A DNA stretch of 64,000 nucleotides. It comes from Eublepharis macularius (Eukaryota; Chordata; Lepidosauria; Squamata; Eublepharidae). The notes under the pieces were generated by a model. That model ran no database searches. It had not been told where the DNA came from and worked only from the letters and a program-made list of their open reading frames with translations. The stretch's first letter is position 1. The number at the start of each line of letters is the position of its first letter. The stretch lies in assembly GCF_028583425.1 (NCBI RefSeq), contig NC_072795.1, positions 8,207,001-8,271,000 of the forward strand, written 5' to 3'. The translations under genes and the position numbers were made by a program. Below are positions 19,713-30,900 of this stretch, one piece after another.

Positions 19713-19984
19713 GTTCAGCCTTCCATTTTGTTGCATATACTACTTTCGCTGCTGTAACCATATATTTAAGAAGTTCATTGTGTTCTTTTGTAATATTACT
19801 TGGCAAAATATTTAATAATGTATTTTGAGAGTGGATCTATTTCTGTCATGGTGCCTTTATGGACGTGGTGAGAACTCTGTAAAGATGTGTAAAATGTGAG
19901 TGTGTTGCCTATGGAAGCCCATAGCATGATAAGCCTGCTTGAATCTAAAGTGCCATAACTCAGCTGTCTTTCAGTTTTAGGTGA

Positions 19985-20165
19985 GTAGCTCTGTTGGTCT
20001 GCAGTAGAACAGCAGGTCTTGAGTCTAGTGGCATCTTAGAGACCAACGGTGTAAACTTCTGAGAGTCAGAGCTCTGAAGAAGGGAGCTCTGACTCATGAA
20101 AGCTTACAATCTGAATATCTTGTTGGTCTCTAAGGTGCCGCTGGACTCAACTCCTGCTCCTCCGC
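19985..20165. repeat. Snap-back repeat
   Basis: The tail 'gagtagctctgttggtctgcagtag' is followed by 'gagtctagtggcatcttagagacc...gagagtcagagctctgaag' and its imperfect complement 'gggagctctgactcatgaaagcttac...ggtctctaaggtgccgctggactc'. It is a foldback of the same class as 28485-28701, more diverged. Confidence 0.8.
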
Positions 20166-20169
20166 TGAT

Positions 20170-23165
20170 TCTGATTTTCTTTTTAGCTGATCTTCCTTTT
20201 TTTCCAAGGGTGTAATCAGTTATAAATCTATTACATTTCCACAAGTAAGCATATTGCCGAAACCATTGAATTCCTTTCTCTGTCAGTAAAAAATAAATGG
20301 AACCCTCATGGATCTGTTTGTGCTTTGCGGGCTCAGATAAAGGGTCACATCCCCTATCAGCCCAGCCCAGCCCATCACAGTTGGTAGGAACTGACTGTTC
20401 TGCAGTGCTCATCTGACTTCATCTCCTCATTGGCTGTGCATAGGGATTCTCTTTCCTGGGTGAAGGTTCGCGTCTCCTTGCATGTTCTCTATTCTTCTGT
20501 CACATCCAAGTGACAGCAGGTAACCAAGAAATGTGGTGGCTACTGAGAAAACGGGGCTGGAAGCTCCAGGAAACCGTCAAGCATATTATGATGAAAAGTC
20601 TGATGGAAGCTGTCCTCCAAGAACAGCACCCGGCAAGAAATCCACCATTGATGCCATTGCAGTAGTGTTATTATGGGGAGGGGGGAGTTCTTTTTCCAAA
20701 ATTCACTTTTTTTAGATGTAGCCATTGATTCTTCTTACTCTCTTTTATCTCTTTTAAAAGAGGAATTTCTTTCTCATTTCTCTTTGATTTCAGTGCATCC
20801 CTTTGTAACTTCAACCCTTTCAGTTGTTTTGCGTTGCACACCACAGGCTGGTGCTCTAGCAGGAATTTGGGAAGACGTTGCCTACCTCTGAGCATCCCCA
20901 GAGTGAAACTGAGAAACGTTGCAGAACTTCCCTCCTTGACCCTGCGCTCTTCAAATTTCCCTCTGATCAAAACAGAACTGATTAGAAACTAATTCCTAAG
21001 AAGAGGAGAAGAAAAGGATTGTTGTGTTTCAGGGAGAAACTGAGTAAAGAGGAATGAAAGAGAATTTCTCTTAACAACACTGCATTGCGGTGTATAGTTT
21101 GTGCGGATGGAGGCAAGGGCTTTGCATTCTTCTCCACTCTCCTTGAATCAAAAATGAGACAGAGCTATAACTAGCTGGTTAGAACGGGACTCTTTGGGAA
21201 ATAAGTGGGCTGGGATTCTGTTCCCTTGATGTTAATTCAGAGAAAATACTCGCCCCAAGTGATCTAGAAACACAGCGTTGAGTCTTCTTGCCAAAGACAG
21301 CGAAGGCTGGCCTGCTGCTTTCTTGTGATGGATGAACTTCTGCTTGTAGTACCCCTTGGTGGAAGCAGCAGCCATCCCGCCGGACTGGTTTTTATATTTG
21401 GCATTCTGGCCTCTGAATGGGCCTGTTCATGCTCCATACTCCAAACCAGCCATGTAAATAAACAGATCGGCATATGTAATGTTTATTTTATTTGGTATAA
21501 TTGTGCTAACTTGGTACACTTTATTCTGAGCCAGGTATTTCAGTAAATTGTGGCATTCTTCTTGGCATCAGGCTGGGGTTGGGTAACTGGTTGGGGTGTG
21601 TGTGTGTGTCCTCTCTCTCTTCTAGGTGTGGGACTGAAGGCTCTCAGGCCTGCTTTCTCCCTCCCTCCCTCCCTAGTGTCTTCTTGCTCTCCTGCTGAGT
21701 TGAGGCTTTTCCAGGAATAAGCCGTTCTGCTAGCAAAGCACATTCCACCGCCTCGGCTCTTTTTGGCAGGAGCATTTTGCCTGCTGTTAAACCAGAGTCG
21801 ACAACTCACTTCCAAGGGCTGGAGTTTAAAGGAGTCCAAAGTAGCTATTAGAGATGCTCTGTGAAGCTCCTTTGTCCTGTAGTCGGTTGTGCCTTGGCCA
21901 ATAGGAAGGTCTCAGTCTTTGGGGAACTCTCTGGCCGGACAAACTGGCATGGGAAACTAATGCCGAAGAATGTGAATTAATGGACTACTGTCCCTTTTGC
22001 AGGGGTCCCGGTGAAATGTACGCCGTGTCTCCCATTCAATTACTGGCCTGCTTATCGTCAGTGACGGGACTGTATCGGGCACCTTGGGGCCATCTTCCCA
22101 GTCAGGCACGAGGCTGATTTTGAGTCAGGGCTCATATGGGAGATCATGGATGTTCACGGTGTTACTGGGGTGCAGTGAGGAGAACATCAGAGGGCTTTTT
22201 GCAACTGCCGTGTAATTGGCGCTGTCTAGTCACAATACTTAACACTATTTTAATTACTACGTACAGAGCCAGAGAACAATTTGCTAATATATCTCACGGG
22301 CACCATATGTTCTTTCTATCCTAATAGCAATTTCGGTTTTGGTGGAAGGATTTGGTAAGCTTTTGCTCACCTGGTCGCTTGGGAGAAGGAGGGATTGCCT
22401 CTGGACAGCCAGGCTTTAGCCCAAGGGTCCTCCCCCCCCCGCCTTTCAGGCAACAAATGACTAATCTAGGGCATATCTTTGCAGGCAGGTTGGTAAAAAT
22501 GTGGGTGGGAGAGCAGCTAACAGTGATGAACTTGTGTTGCCTGCAGTATCCCAGCCTAACAATTAACCCGTTCCCCTACCTGGCAGCACTGCGTTCAAGT
22601 GACCCGGGTTGATGGCGATGTAGACACGGCTACAGGGCTTGTGGATTGATTCCCTCAAAATGGCAAATCTGACGGTCATGTGAAACTTAACTTTGTCTGT
22701 TGAGGCCGTCATTTTCTTAGGAGAAACGGATATGCCTTTGCTTATTTTGTTGCCTGTGTATTGCAGACAGGAGTCTTAAATGTGAGCCGTCCATGCATTT
22801 GGCAACCCTCCCTGGTGCTCAATCTTGGCATTGACTCAGTGCCAGGACTCGGCTCTGATGCATGGAAGGAATACTAAAGAGCCTTTGAACATGGAAAAGG
22901 CTTTTCCTTTGCTCTTGAGTGAGAAATATTGGCAGTTGGCCCGTCACATCTGGGACAGGCAGGGCTTCTGGGCAGGCTACAGCCTACTTACTTTAGAAGT
23001 TAAGGCTGAGCTCCAGTGCTTATTTACTTGGGAGGAAGTCCCACTGAACATGTTGGGTTCTTGACTGTGCCTAGGATACACACGCGTGTTTTTTTGTGTG
23101 TGAAAGAAACTGACATGACATCTGACGTTTGTGCTTTGGTACCCTGAACCGCGGTGACTGTGGAA
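20170..23165. other. Intron 1 sequence, no gene seen
   Basis: Small low-complexity patches only: short TG near 21597 and (cctcc) near 21657-21675. No exon or named repeat is supported. Confidence 0.5.
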
Positions 23166-23169
23166 GTTA

Positions 23170-23345
23170 TTTTCATTTACTTTCTCCCCAGGGGAGACTC
23201 TTGAGTGGCTTACGTAGTTTGTTCCTCCACACACCAACCTTGGCTTGGCTGAGAGTGTGACTGGCCCAAGGTCACCCAGGGAACTTCCACGGTGAAGTGG
23301 GGGAGCTCTCCCCGATCCTAGCTTGACACTCTCCCTGCATCACAT
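23170..23345 (-). repeat. Degenerate Sauria-type SINE, antisense
   Basis: Shares 'ggctgagagtgtgactggcccaaggtcacccag' with the other antisense copies. The head is degraded. Confidence 0.7.
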
Positions 23346-23744
23346 GACAGCAAAGTGTTCATCGCAATGGCATTAAAAATCCCTGCAGTTCTTGCGTTGT
23401 GGAGGCTGACCTTAGGCAACCCTGGACTAGAATCCTTGGTAGCCGCTGGCTATAAAGATTTTTCTGTTCACTTCCTGCAGCCATGCCGACTCTGAGTCTC
23501 AGTATAGCCCACCCAACTTGTTATGCTTCTGCACCTTTGCGTGCAGCCATGAAGACTAAAAACATCAAGCAGAGGCAGAGATTGGTATGCGGGCTTCTTC
23601 ACCTGGTGCCTTTTTGGCCTTGTGAATGCAGCCTGCATGCCATCAAAAACAGTGTGTCGCTGGCTTCACATCAAGAAAACCTCCCAGAAAGCATTAAGTG
23701 GTGCTGTGGTACTGTACGTGCATGAGGAATATTGGGCATAAGTA

Positions 23745-23860
23745 AAGAAGTAAGGACACGCAGAGAGCGCTGCTGGGTCATACCAGTAGTCCATCTAATC
23801 CAGCACCCCGACTCACATAGTGGCCAGTCCGTGGGTGACTAGCCCTGTGCTTCCAAGGTA
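23745..23860 (-). repeat. CR1 3'-end fragment
   Basis: 'gctgctgggtcataccagtagtccatctaatccagcacc..ctcacatagtggcc' matches the conserved CR1 3' UTR segment, also seen at 353-420, 47840 and 52780. Confidence 0.75.
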
Positions 23861-24389
23861 TTTCCCACCCACCCCTCCCCTCCCCTGCAGCTCAGTGCTG
23901 CATAGATTATCCACCCCAGTAATGAGTAGTGTGTTACCTCCCTACTTCAGAAGTAACCCCCCCCCCACACACACACACTTCTTCCTGCATCTCATTAAGA
24001 TGTAGTTATTTGATTGTTTGGAACAAAGGATCTAAATGAAGAAACGAAGGCATTGTAAAATGCTCCATTCAGATTAAAAGATTCAGGTTAAATGCCTTTG
24101 AGCCTCCAGGGCCCTCCAAGGTTTACGCTGTTTTTCATATATTGCAAGGTGAGTGCGTGGACAGAAATCCTTCTTTGCTTTCTGGAATGTTTGGCTTACA
24201 TTTTCCCATTGCTGTTTAAAGTTTGACAGGTTGCAAAATCCTGTCTGCAGAGGATTTCTACAATTGGAGGGAAGAGGCCCTGGTTTACTCTGGGGTTTTG
24301 TCTCAGATTTCTAATCCTCCTTCTGTGACTTTTTATTAGATTTTGTAGCCAGTCAGTTCCTTGTTTCCTAATCCATCTTTTTTAAAAAA

Positions 24390-24610
24390 ATTGTTAATTG
24401 CCTGCTTTCCTCACTTAGACTCAGGGCAGATTACGCAGTGTAAGTCAGTGCAGTCAGTAGGATGAGACATCTGATCGTATAATGGGATTAGAGTCACAGC
24501 AATCTGCAACAAAGCATAGAGTATTAGATGTGATAAATTAAATGCAGAAAACAGTATTACATAAGTATAAAAGCAGTACAGTAAGAGTACGGTATAGGAT
24601 GCCAGAATGT
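24390..24610 (-). repeat. Interspersed repeat, family A
   Basis: The second and best copy of the family shared with 11760 and 46480: 'ctcagggcagattacgcagtgtaagtcagtgcagtcagtagg' and 'cagtattacataagtataaaagcag'. Confidence 0.6.
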
Positions 24611-25030
24611 GCCCCAGGGGAGCTAAATGTGAAAGAGGCTGGTGTGTGCCAAGTGACCATGTTTAATTCCAATCATTTTAATGTTTCCCAGACTGTAGAA
24701 CAACTCTATGCATGGTAAAATCTCTAGTTCTCTTTTTACAGAGCTAAGGACCATTCTGGGTTTTTTTTGGGGGGGGGAGAGAAAATGGGTCTGTGGCCCC
24801 TCCAGCTTTGCCCAAGCTGGCTCAGAACTAAATCAATAAAACAAAATCAAACAATGCATTGGAGATGTAGGTTCGGCTAGTGACCAGATCAAGGTTCATG
24901 GCAAAGCACAGATCTGAGACCAGGTTTCCTTGTCATTACTCTCACTGGTGTACTACGCATCTGATCGGAGCAGTCATTAGATAGGTATGCATTCTTTGGT
25001 ATAGGAACATATATACAACCTGGGCCAGTA
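24611..25030. other. Intron 1 sequence, no gene seen
   Basis: Contains a G-run near 24769. Nothing else is recognised. Confidence 0.5.
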
Positions 25031-25034
25031 CCTA

Positions 25035-25330
25035 ACAGAGAGCCAGCATGTTGTAGTGGTTGGAGAATTGGACTCTAGGACTGGTTTGAATTCCCACTCT
25101 TTCATGAAAATCTCCCTGAGTGTGCAGGTTGTTTGTTTGCTTTGTTTATTCCACACACACATGCACACACACACCCATAATGGACCCAGGGTAGCTTACA
25201 TTGTTCTCCTCCTTTGTCCTCACAACAACCCTCCAAGGTAGGTTAGGCTGAGAGTGGGTGAGCGGCTTGGAGTGACCCAGCAGGCGTCTAGTTCGGATTG
25301 GGGAATCAAACTTGGGGATCACAAATCCTA
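25035..25330. repeat. Sauria-type SINE pieces in opposite orientations
   Basis: 25035-25100 is a sense tRNA-like head (ttgtagtggttggagaa...ggtttgaattccc). From about 25140 to 25330 antisense SINE body follows (acaaccctccaaggtaggttaggctgagag). Read as two diverged fragments. Confidence 0.65.
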
Positions 25331-27880
25331 ATTCAGCCCCATGGCTGCTGCACCCGCAAAACCCCTCAGCACTTGATCAAGTGAATATATCCTGTATACT
25401 GTAGATTTTAACACTCCTGGCATGATCACAGACATACAGAGTCTTGGTTCATATTGTACGTGAAAGGCATAGGGTTTCTTAATCTGTAAAAGGGATCTTT
25501 GGCGCACAGATGCTTCTCTGAAAAAGGCTGAGGCCTCTCTTAACAGTAGCTCAGTATCTGAGCCTCGTGGGCTAGTCCCTCTCCCCATAGGCGTTGACCC
25601 AAATGCTTGCTCTTCTCTATTGCCCGGTTCCATCTGGTGAAGAGACATCAAAGCTCATCTCATTCAAGCAGTAGCATATGGCTTTCCAGAAGAGAGGAGA
25701 GCTTGATATACCAGCTGCTACCTCCCTCACATAATAGCATAATTGCTTTCATTCACATAGCACAACCTCTCCATAAATTGGAGGGGGGGGGCGTTTGAAT
25801 ATCCAGCAGTATCAGACAAGACCAACACCGTCCTGGGATGAGTTAAACTCTTAAATAAAGAAGAGGGCTGGAAATTGTTCCTCTTAACCTTTGGAAAGCA
25901 CTTTGTCAAACAACGTAGGAGCTCCTGGCCTGCCGTATTCTCTCTCCGCCTTCCATGTAGATGTAAAGTATTTGTATTTTCTGTTCAAGGGCACCCGAGG
26001 TCACTTGAGCAAGGGCTTAAGCTGGAACCTGAAGGGCAGTAGGCAGACGCTGTCAGCCAAACAAAGGCAGGAGGCCAGTCTCCTTGTATTTACACCCTGC
26101 CTGGCCAATCCTATGCTGTCTGTGGGCCCCACACCCAAATACCTTCTGTTCCTAAAAACTTTGTATGTATTCAACACTTCATGAGTTTCATCAGTTTAAT
26201 TCCTCCATTCTGTTGTCCGCATACCTTCTCTTCTTGCCCTCTGCTTTTTGAACATGTCTGCCACTGTTGTCTGGGTTGGTTTGCTTTTTTTTAATTCCAT
26301 AATTACATTGGACATACGTGGCATTTTGTATTTGGGAACGCTGAGAATCTCAGCAGTTACTGAACAGAGGGAGAGAAACACAAGCAAGATTCTAGCCCTT
26401 AAGGCTGTGACGCATTGCATATGTTGGTTATTATAATTTATACAGGTTGCAGAAGCCAGTTCTTTGTGGTAAAAACTGTTTTTTCCCCCAAGAGCAGAGA
26501 AAGCACAGCTTGGATTCCTGTTTTCCAGATGTCATTGTAACATGGCATTGTTTGGGTGGGGAACTTTGTATCTCCATATTCTGGCAACGAACCGCAGAAA
26601 GTAAATCCATTTCTCCATCTGAACCATTAAATCTAGAACAGAATTATCATGTGTTCAGTGATATAATTATTCTAAAGTGAACAATTTCTCTTTGGGGGGG
26701 GGGAAATCTTGATTCTCCACCTACTTTTTCAGTTTTAAAGGAGTCTTGTTCCTTTTTCTTGTTATGTAGTTCATCCGGGCAGCCTGGCCATGTCTATGCA
26801 TCTCTGTCAACTTAACTTTACCGGACTGTCTTGAAAATACAGGACGCTTCTCCTCTCCTCAAACTTTCTTTGTAAACTGTAAATACAGACCAGGCCTTGG
26901 CGAGATTGTGGGGTTGAGCTGTCGTCCCTTGCGCAGATGCAAGCTGACAAATCCACAGCTTGGTTTGAGAATAAGATGCAGCAAATTAGAAAACTGTCTG
27001 CAGATGGAGTTGGTTTGATTCCACATTTGTCGGGCTTTGAGGTTGCAGACCGGGGGGGGGGGATAGGGGATGAAGGATCTTGTGTTGAGTTCTGGGGGGG
27101 GGGGTAGAAATCTGTCAAATGGACGTGACTTGGAAGCTGCCACATACTGTCATCTCTCTTTAAAAGAAACATTCCAGGAAAGCTGAAGTTTATAAATCTG
27201 GCTTGAAACTTGTTGAACTATTGTGGGTCCTCTCGAATCCAGTTGCGGAGCCGTTTTACCAGCATTCTGAGAAGGATGAGATTTTTGTTCTGCAAAGGTT
27301 GGAGAAGTCCCGACGTTCCTTTGTTGGGAGCCGTGCTGGTTAAAGTCCGCATGGAACTAGGGCTGAGTTCGGTGTGAGGGCATGCCGGGCTCTCACAGTT
27401 GTGGGAATGAAGCTTTCCGTTGGAAGAATTTTGGACTTCTTCATTCAGCCCAAGTCTGTCTGGCCTGTCACTCCCCCTGATGTTTTGCCCCTCCTCAAAG
27501 AGCTCAAGAAGCTTCCCCACAAAAGCTCCATAATCCAGTTGCACGAAAACTGATGTGCTTCTCCCTCTTCCATGCCCTCACTCGGTCTTGTTTTTTCAAC
27601 TTTAGGTCCTGCTCTTATGTGGGGCTTGCAGTGGTTTCCCATTCAAGGGATTGAGCAGGCTCCCGTCTGCATAGCTTTGGCAATTCTGCAGCATCAAGCA
27701 TGCCCTGACCCCCCAGGACCCCCCTCTCCCTGTCTCAAGAAATAGCCTTGGAGATCTTTGGGGGGAGGGATAAGGTGGCCGCAAGCCTGCTTCTTACATT
27801 TTTGCCCTGAAACAAGGCTCATAGCTCTGTTAGCGTTTCCTTGTGGGTTGGCCTGACATATCCTGTCTTTTTTTCTTTTT
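25331..27880. other. 3' part of intron 1, no gene seen
   Basis: Several G-runs (25782, 26694, 27052, 27097) are present. A minus-strand open frame at 26196-26420 contains KKSKPTQTTVADMFKKQRARRE but has no recognised homologue. The last bases are a normal polypyrimidine tract (27865-27880) and CAG acceptor for the exon at 27885. Confidence 0.5.
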
Positions 27881-27884
27881 GCAG

Positions 27885-27954
27885 GGTTGTGAAGGAAGAA
27901 ATTTCAGATGACAATGCCAAGCTTCCGTGTTTCAATGGCCGGGTGGTATCCTGG
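27885..27954 (+). CDS. DVL3: DVL3 exon 2 (DIX domain, middle/end)
   Basis: 70 bp. The acceptor is tttttgcag and the donor TGG|gtaagc. It encodes [20 protein letters not shown] then VSW, a conserved DIX beta-strand segment. The first G completes a Gly codon begun in the unseen exon 1. Length and phase match other vertebrate DVL genes as I know them. Confidence 0.97.
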
Positions 27955-30900
27955 GTAAGCAGACCATCTTGACTGGTTCTGATTCTGTTTTCATGTGAGC
28001 AGCTGTGAAATCTAGTCCCTTGCTTCCTGGTAACACAATTTCCAGTGAAATGTCTGCATCGATAAGCCCAGGTTAGCTGGGACCATGCATGTACTGATGT
28101 GTGCTGTCCCTCTTATATCTGAATGTCATAACAAGACAGCTCTTACTCCTGTGCTTGAAGAGGCAACCTGTACAGCTCCCCAAGCTCCATGCATCCCTCT
28201 GGAATTACTGCGGCTTGTTGGTTCTGTAAATCTCTTGCTGTAGTACCTGGCTAATACTGGGAAAACACAAGAGATGTTGAACCCTTGGTGAGCCACAAGG
28301 CATAGCTAGTGGGCTGTGTCAGCTTGGTGGTACAGCCTGCCCAGGCCTGATCTAAGGAGTGGCGATAGGATGTTAGTTTGACTTGGGAAATTTCCATCAA
28401 ACTGTTCTGTAAGCGCTTGTGGAAGTGACCGTGGCTCAGTGGTAGAGCATCTGCATGGCATGCAGAAGATCTTAAACATCTCCAAAATAGAAAAGAGTCC
28501 AGTAGCACCTTTAAGACTAACCAACTTTACTGTAGCATAAGCTTTCAAGAATCACAGTTCTCTTTGTCAGATGCCTCTGACGAAGAGAGCTGTGGTTCTC
28601 GAAAGCTTATGCTACAGTAAAGTTGGTTAGTTTTAAAGGTGCTACTGGACTCTTTTCTATTTTGCTACTACAGACCAACACGGCTAACTCCTCTGGATCT
28701 ATAAACATCTCCAGCATCTCTAACTAAAAGGATCCAGGTGCTGGGTGCTGAGAAGGACCTACCTAAGACCTGGGGGAGCTGCTGCCAGTCCAAATAGACA
28801 ATACTGACTTTGATGGGCAGATGGTCTGATTCAGTATCAGGCAGTTCCCTGTGTACACCCTTCTTTTTGAGGGCAATCACTGCTCGTGTATGATGCAGTT
28901 AAATTCTTCAGAGAATTGATTTTCAGATTTATCGTGTAAATGAAGAAAGGGTTGTCGCCAAGAGCGCTAGCTTGCTGATGGTTCAGAAAGGTCTTGTGAT
29001 GAGGGAGCCTAAACCATTTGGGGCTGTTCTGGGCCTGGACTCGATAGTATATCTACTGAACCTGAACTGAGCTACAGCTAAGCCTGTTTAAATCTTCATG
29101 GCAAGGTTCCTACAGGGTCAATTCCACATCTGTAACATGGGAATAATAGATCAAGATGGGTAGCTGTGTTAGTCTGTCTTTAGCAGCAGAAAAAAGCAAG
29201 AGTCCAGTAGCACCTATAAAACTAATAAAAATGTGTGGTAGGGTATGAGCTTTCGTGAGTCACAGCTCACGAAAGCTCATACCCTACCACAAAAATTGTC
29301 AGTTTTATAGGTGCTATGGGAATAATAGTAATCTGTGTCAGAACTCTCAAGATCGGGTGGAAATTACTCTGCACGTAACATCGTGTGTGCGTATGTGCAT
29401 GCACACACATAACAGTTCACTGACGTGAGGCAGGTTGCATTGTGCTTTCCAGTGGGCTTTGCTAGTAAAAAGAAATTTCTGGATAATTGCTATGATACTG
29501 CAAATACAGCTTTGTGTAGCATATGATTGAAGTCCAGTAGCACCTTAAAGAACAACTAGATTTCCAAGATAGGAGCTTTCAAGAGTCAGAGCTCCCTTTG
29601 TCAGATACGAGGAGTGGAAAAAGAAAGAGGTCCTTGTCAGGTACGAGGAGTGGAAAAAGAAAGAGGTCCTTGTAATTCAAGCAGTGGGTGGGAAGGGTAT
29701 TGTAAATTACACCATCAGGAAGCTAGATATAATACATATTGTAGCATATGGAGCTCTGAGAGCTTGGCATCCAACCAGCCCTTGTGGTGCAAATTAAAAA
29801 AAAAAAACACGGAATGTGATGGATTCTGTAGATCAATCCATTGATCTAGCAACAGCAGTTTCCTCCTTGTGCCTGGCATGACTGGAGTGGATCCATCGGA
29901 TCCAACCCACTTAAAAATATAGCTGCACTGCTCTCCACTTGGGCATAGAAGCTCTGTCTGCCTCCTGATGCTTTCCTCAGCTTGGTCCTGTTTCCCTTCC
30001 CTTGTTCCACACAGTTCCATCCCTAAAGATTCCTCCCATCTACACATTTACCAGTTAGAATGAAGGATTTGGATACATTCAGATTTCTTAACCGGCATAG
30101 GGGTTTTTTTCCCGGATGGAGAATACTGAGGTTTCTAGGCCACAGCCTTTTTGTTTTGTAAAATACAGAATCCTGGAAGGCCCTGTCCTAGCAGGACAGC
30201 TGGATTCCTGGGGCGAGGAACGGCCCCTTCCCTTTGTGCATCAGGCCCGTGGCCTCCCGCTCTGATTACCCCCTGCGACTTTGCTGAGTCACGTGTTCTT
30301 CTGGGACCAGACAGTGAGGAGCTATTTTGGGACGCTGACACTGGTGGGGGTGAGGTTGGCAGGGCAGAGTTACATCAGAGTCTGACCAGACAGCTCAAGG
30401 TGCTTGGGATTAACAGGACCGTTACTCATTGTGTGTGGAGGGGAATCCTGGAGCGGGCAGATTCTCCAGGAGCGGGGGAGGTCGGCCAGTTGCTCTTGGG
30501 AGAATTAATCCTTCTTCCCTCCTCACCCCTACAAATTTGGGTTCGTCTCTGTTAAGGACCTTGCACTCAGAAGCCTTTCTCTCTTACTCCATAGTTTATG
30601 ACAGTGGCTTGCTGATGGTCTTCACCGAGTGTACGTACGTGTGTGCGCGTGTGTGTGTGTGTGCGCAGCTGTGGTTCAGGGGCAGCGCATTTGCATGGCA
30701 GGCAGAAGGTCCCGGGTTCAATCCTCGGCTTCTTCAGCTAAAAAGATCTTTTAGTAGGAGATGTGAAAGGCCCCATCCTGGGACCCTGGAGAGCCAGTCT
30801 GAGTAGACAGTATTGACCTCGATGGAACAACGGTTTGTTTCAGCATAAGGCCGCTTGATGCATTCGCGTGTTAGTGGTGATTCACTGCCTTCGGAAGTTC

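Larger units (their letters stand above)
1..27884 (+). other. DVL3: DVL3 intron 1 (5' end outside window)
   Basis: No exon encoding the DIX start is recognisable in this stretch, and the first recognisable coding exon begins at 27885 in phase 1. I infer that the whole interval is intron 1 and that exon 1 lies upstream of base 1. The intron holds the nested CR1/DIRS block (343-10620), a TG microsatellite, L2 remnants, SINEs, a hAT MITE and snap-back repeats, each listed separately. An unnoticed short upstream exon cannot be fully excluded. Confidence 0.75.

Noticed and set aside
1..27884. DVL3 exon 1 inside the window
   Set aside because: No sequence encoding the expected DIX start (KIIYHLDG-like) or CpG-island promoter is visible before 27885.
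28430..28490. Real tRNA genes at the tRNA-like heads
   Set aside because: All such heads (28430, 30660, 31930, 35215, 39855, 51950, 55665) continue into conserved SINE bodies and lack cloverleaf arms.
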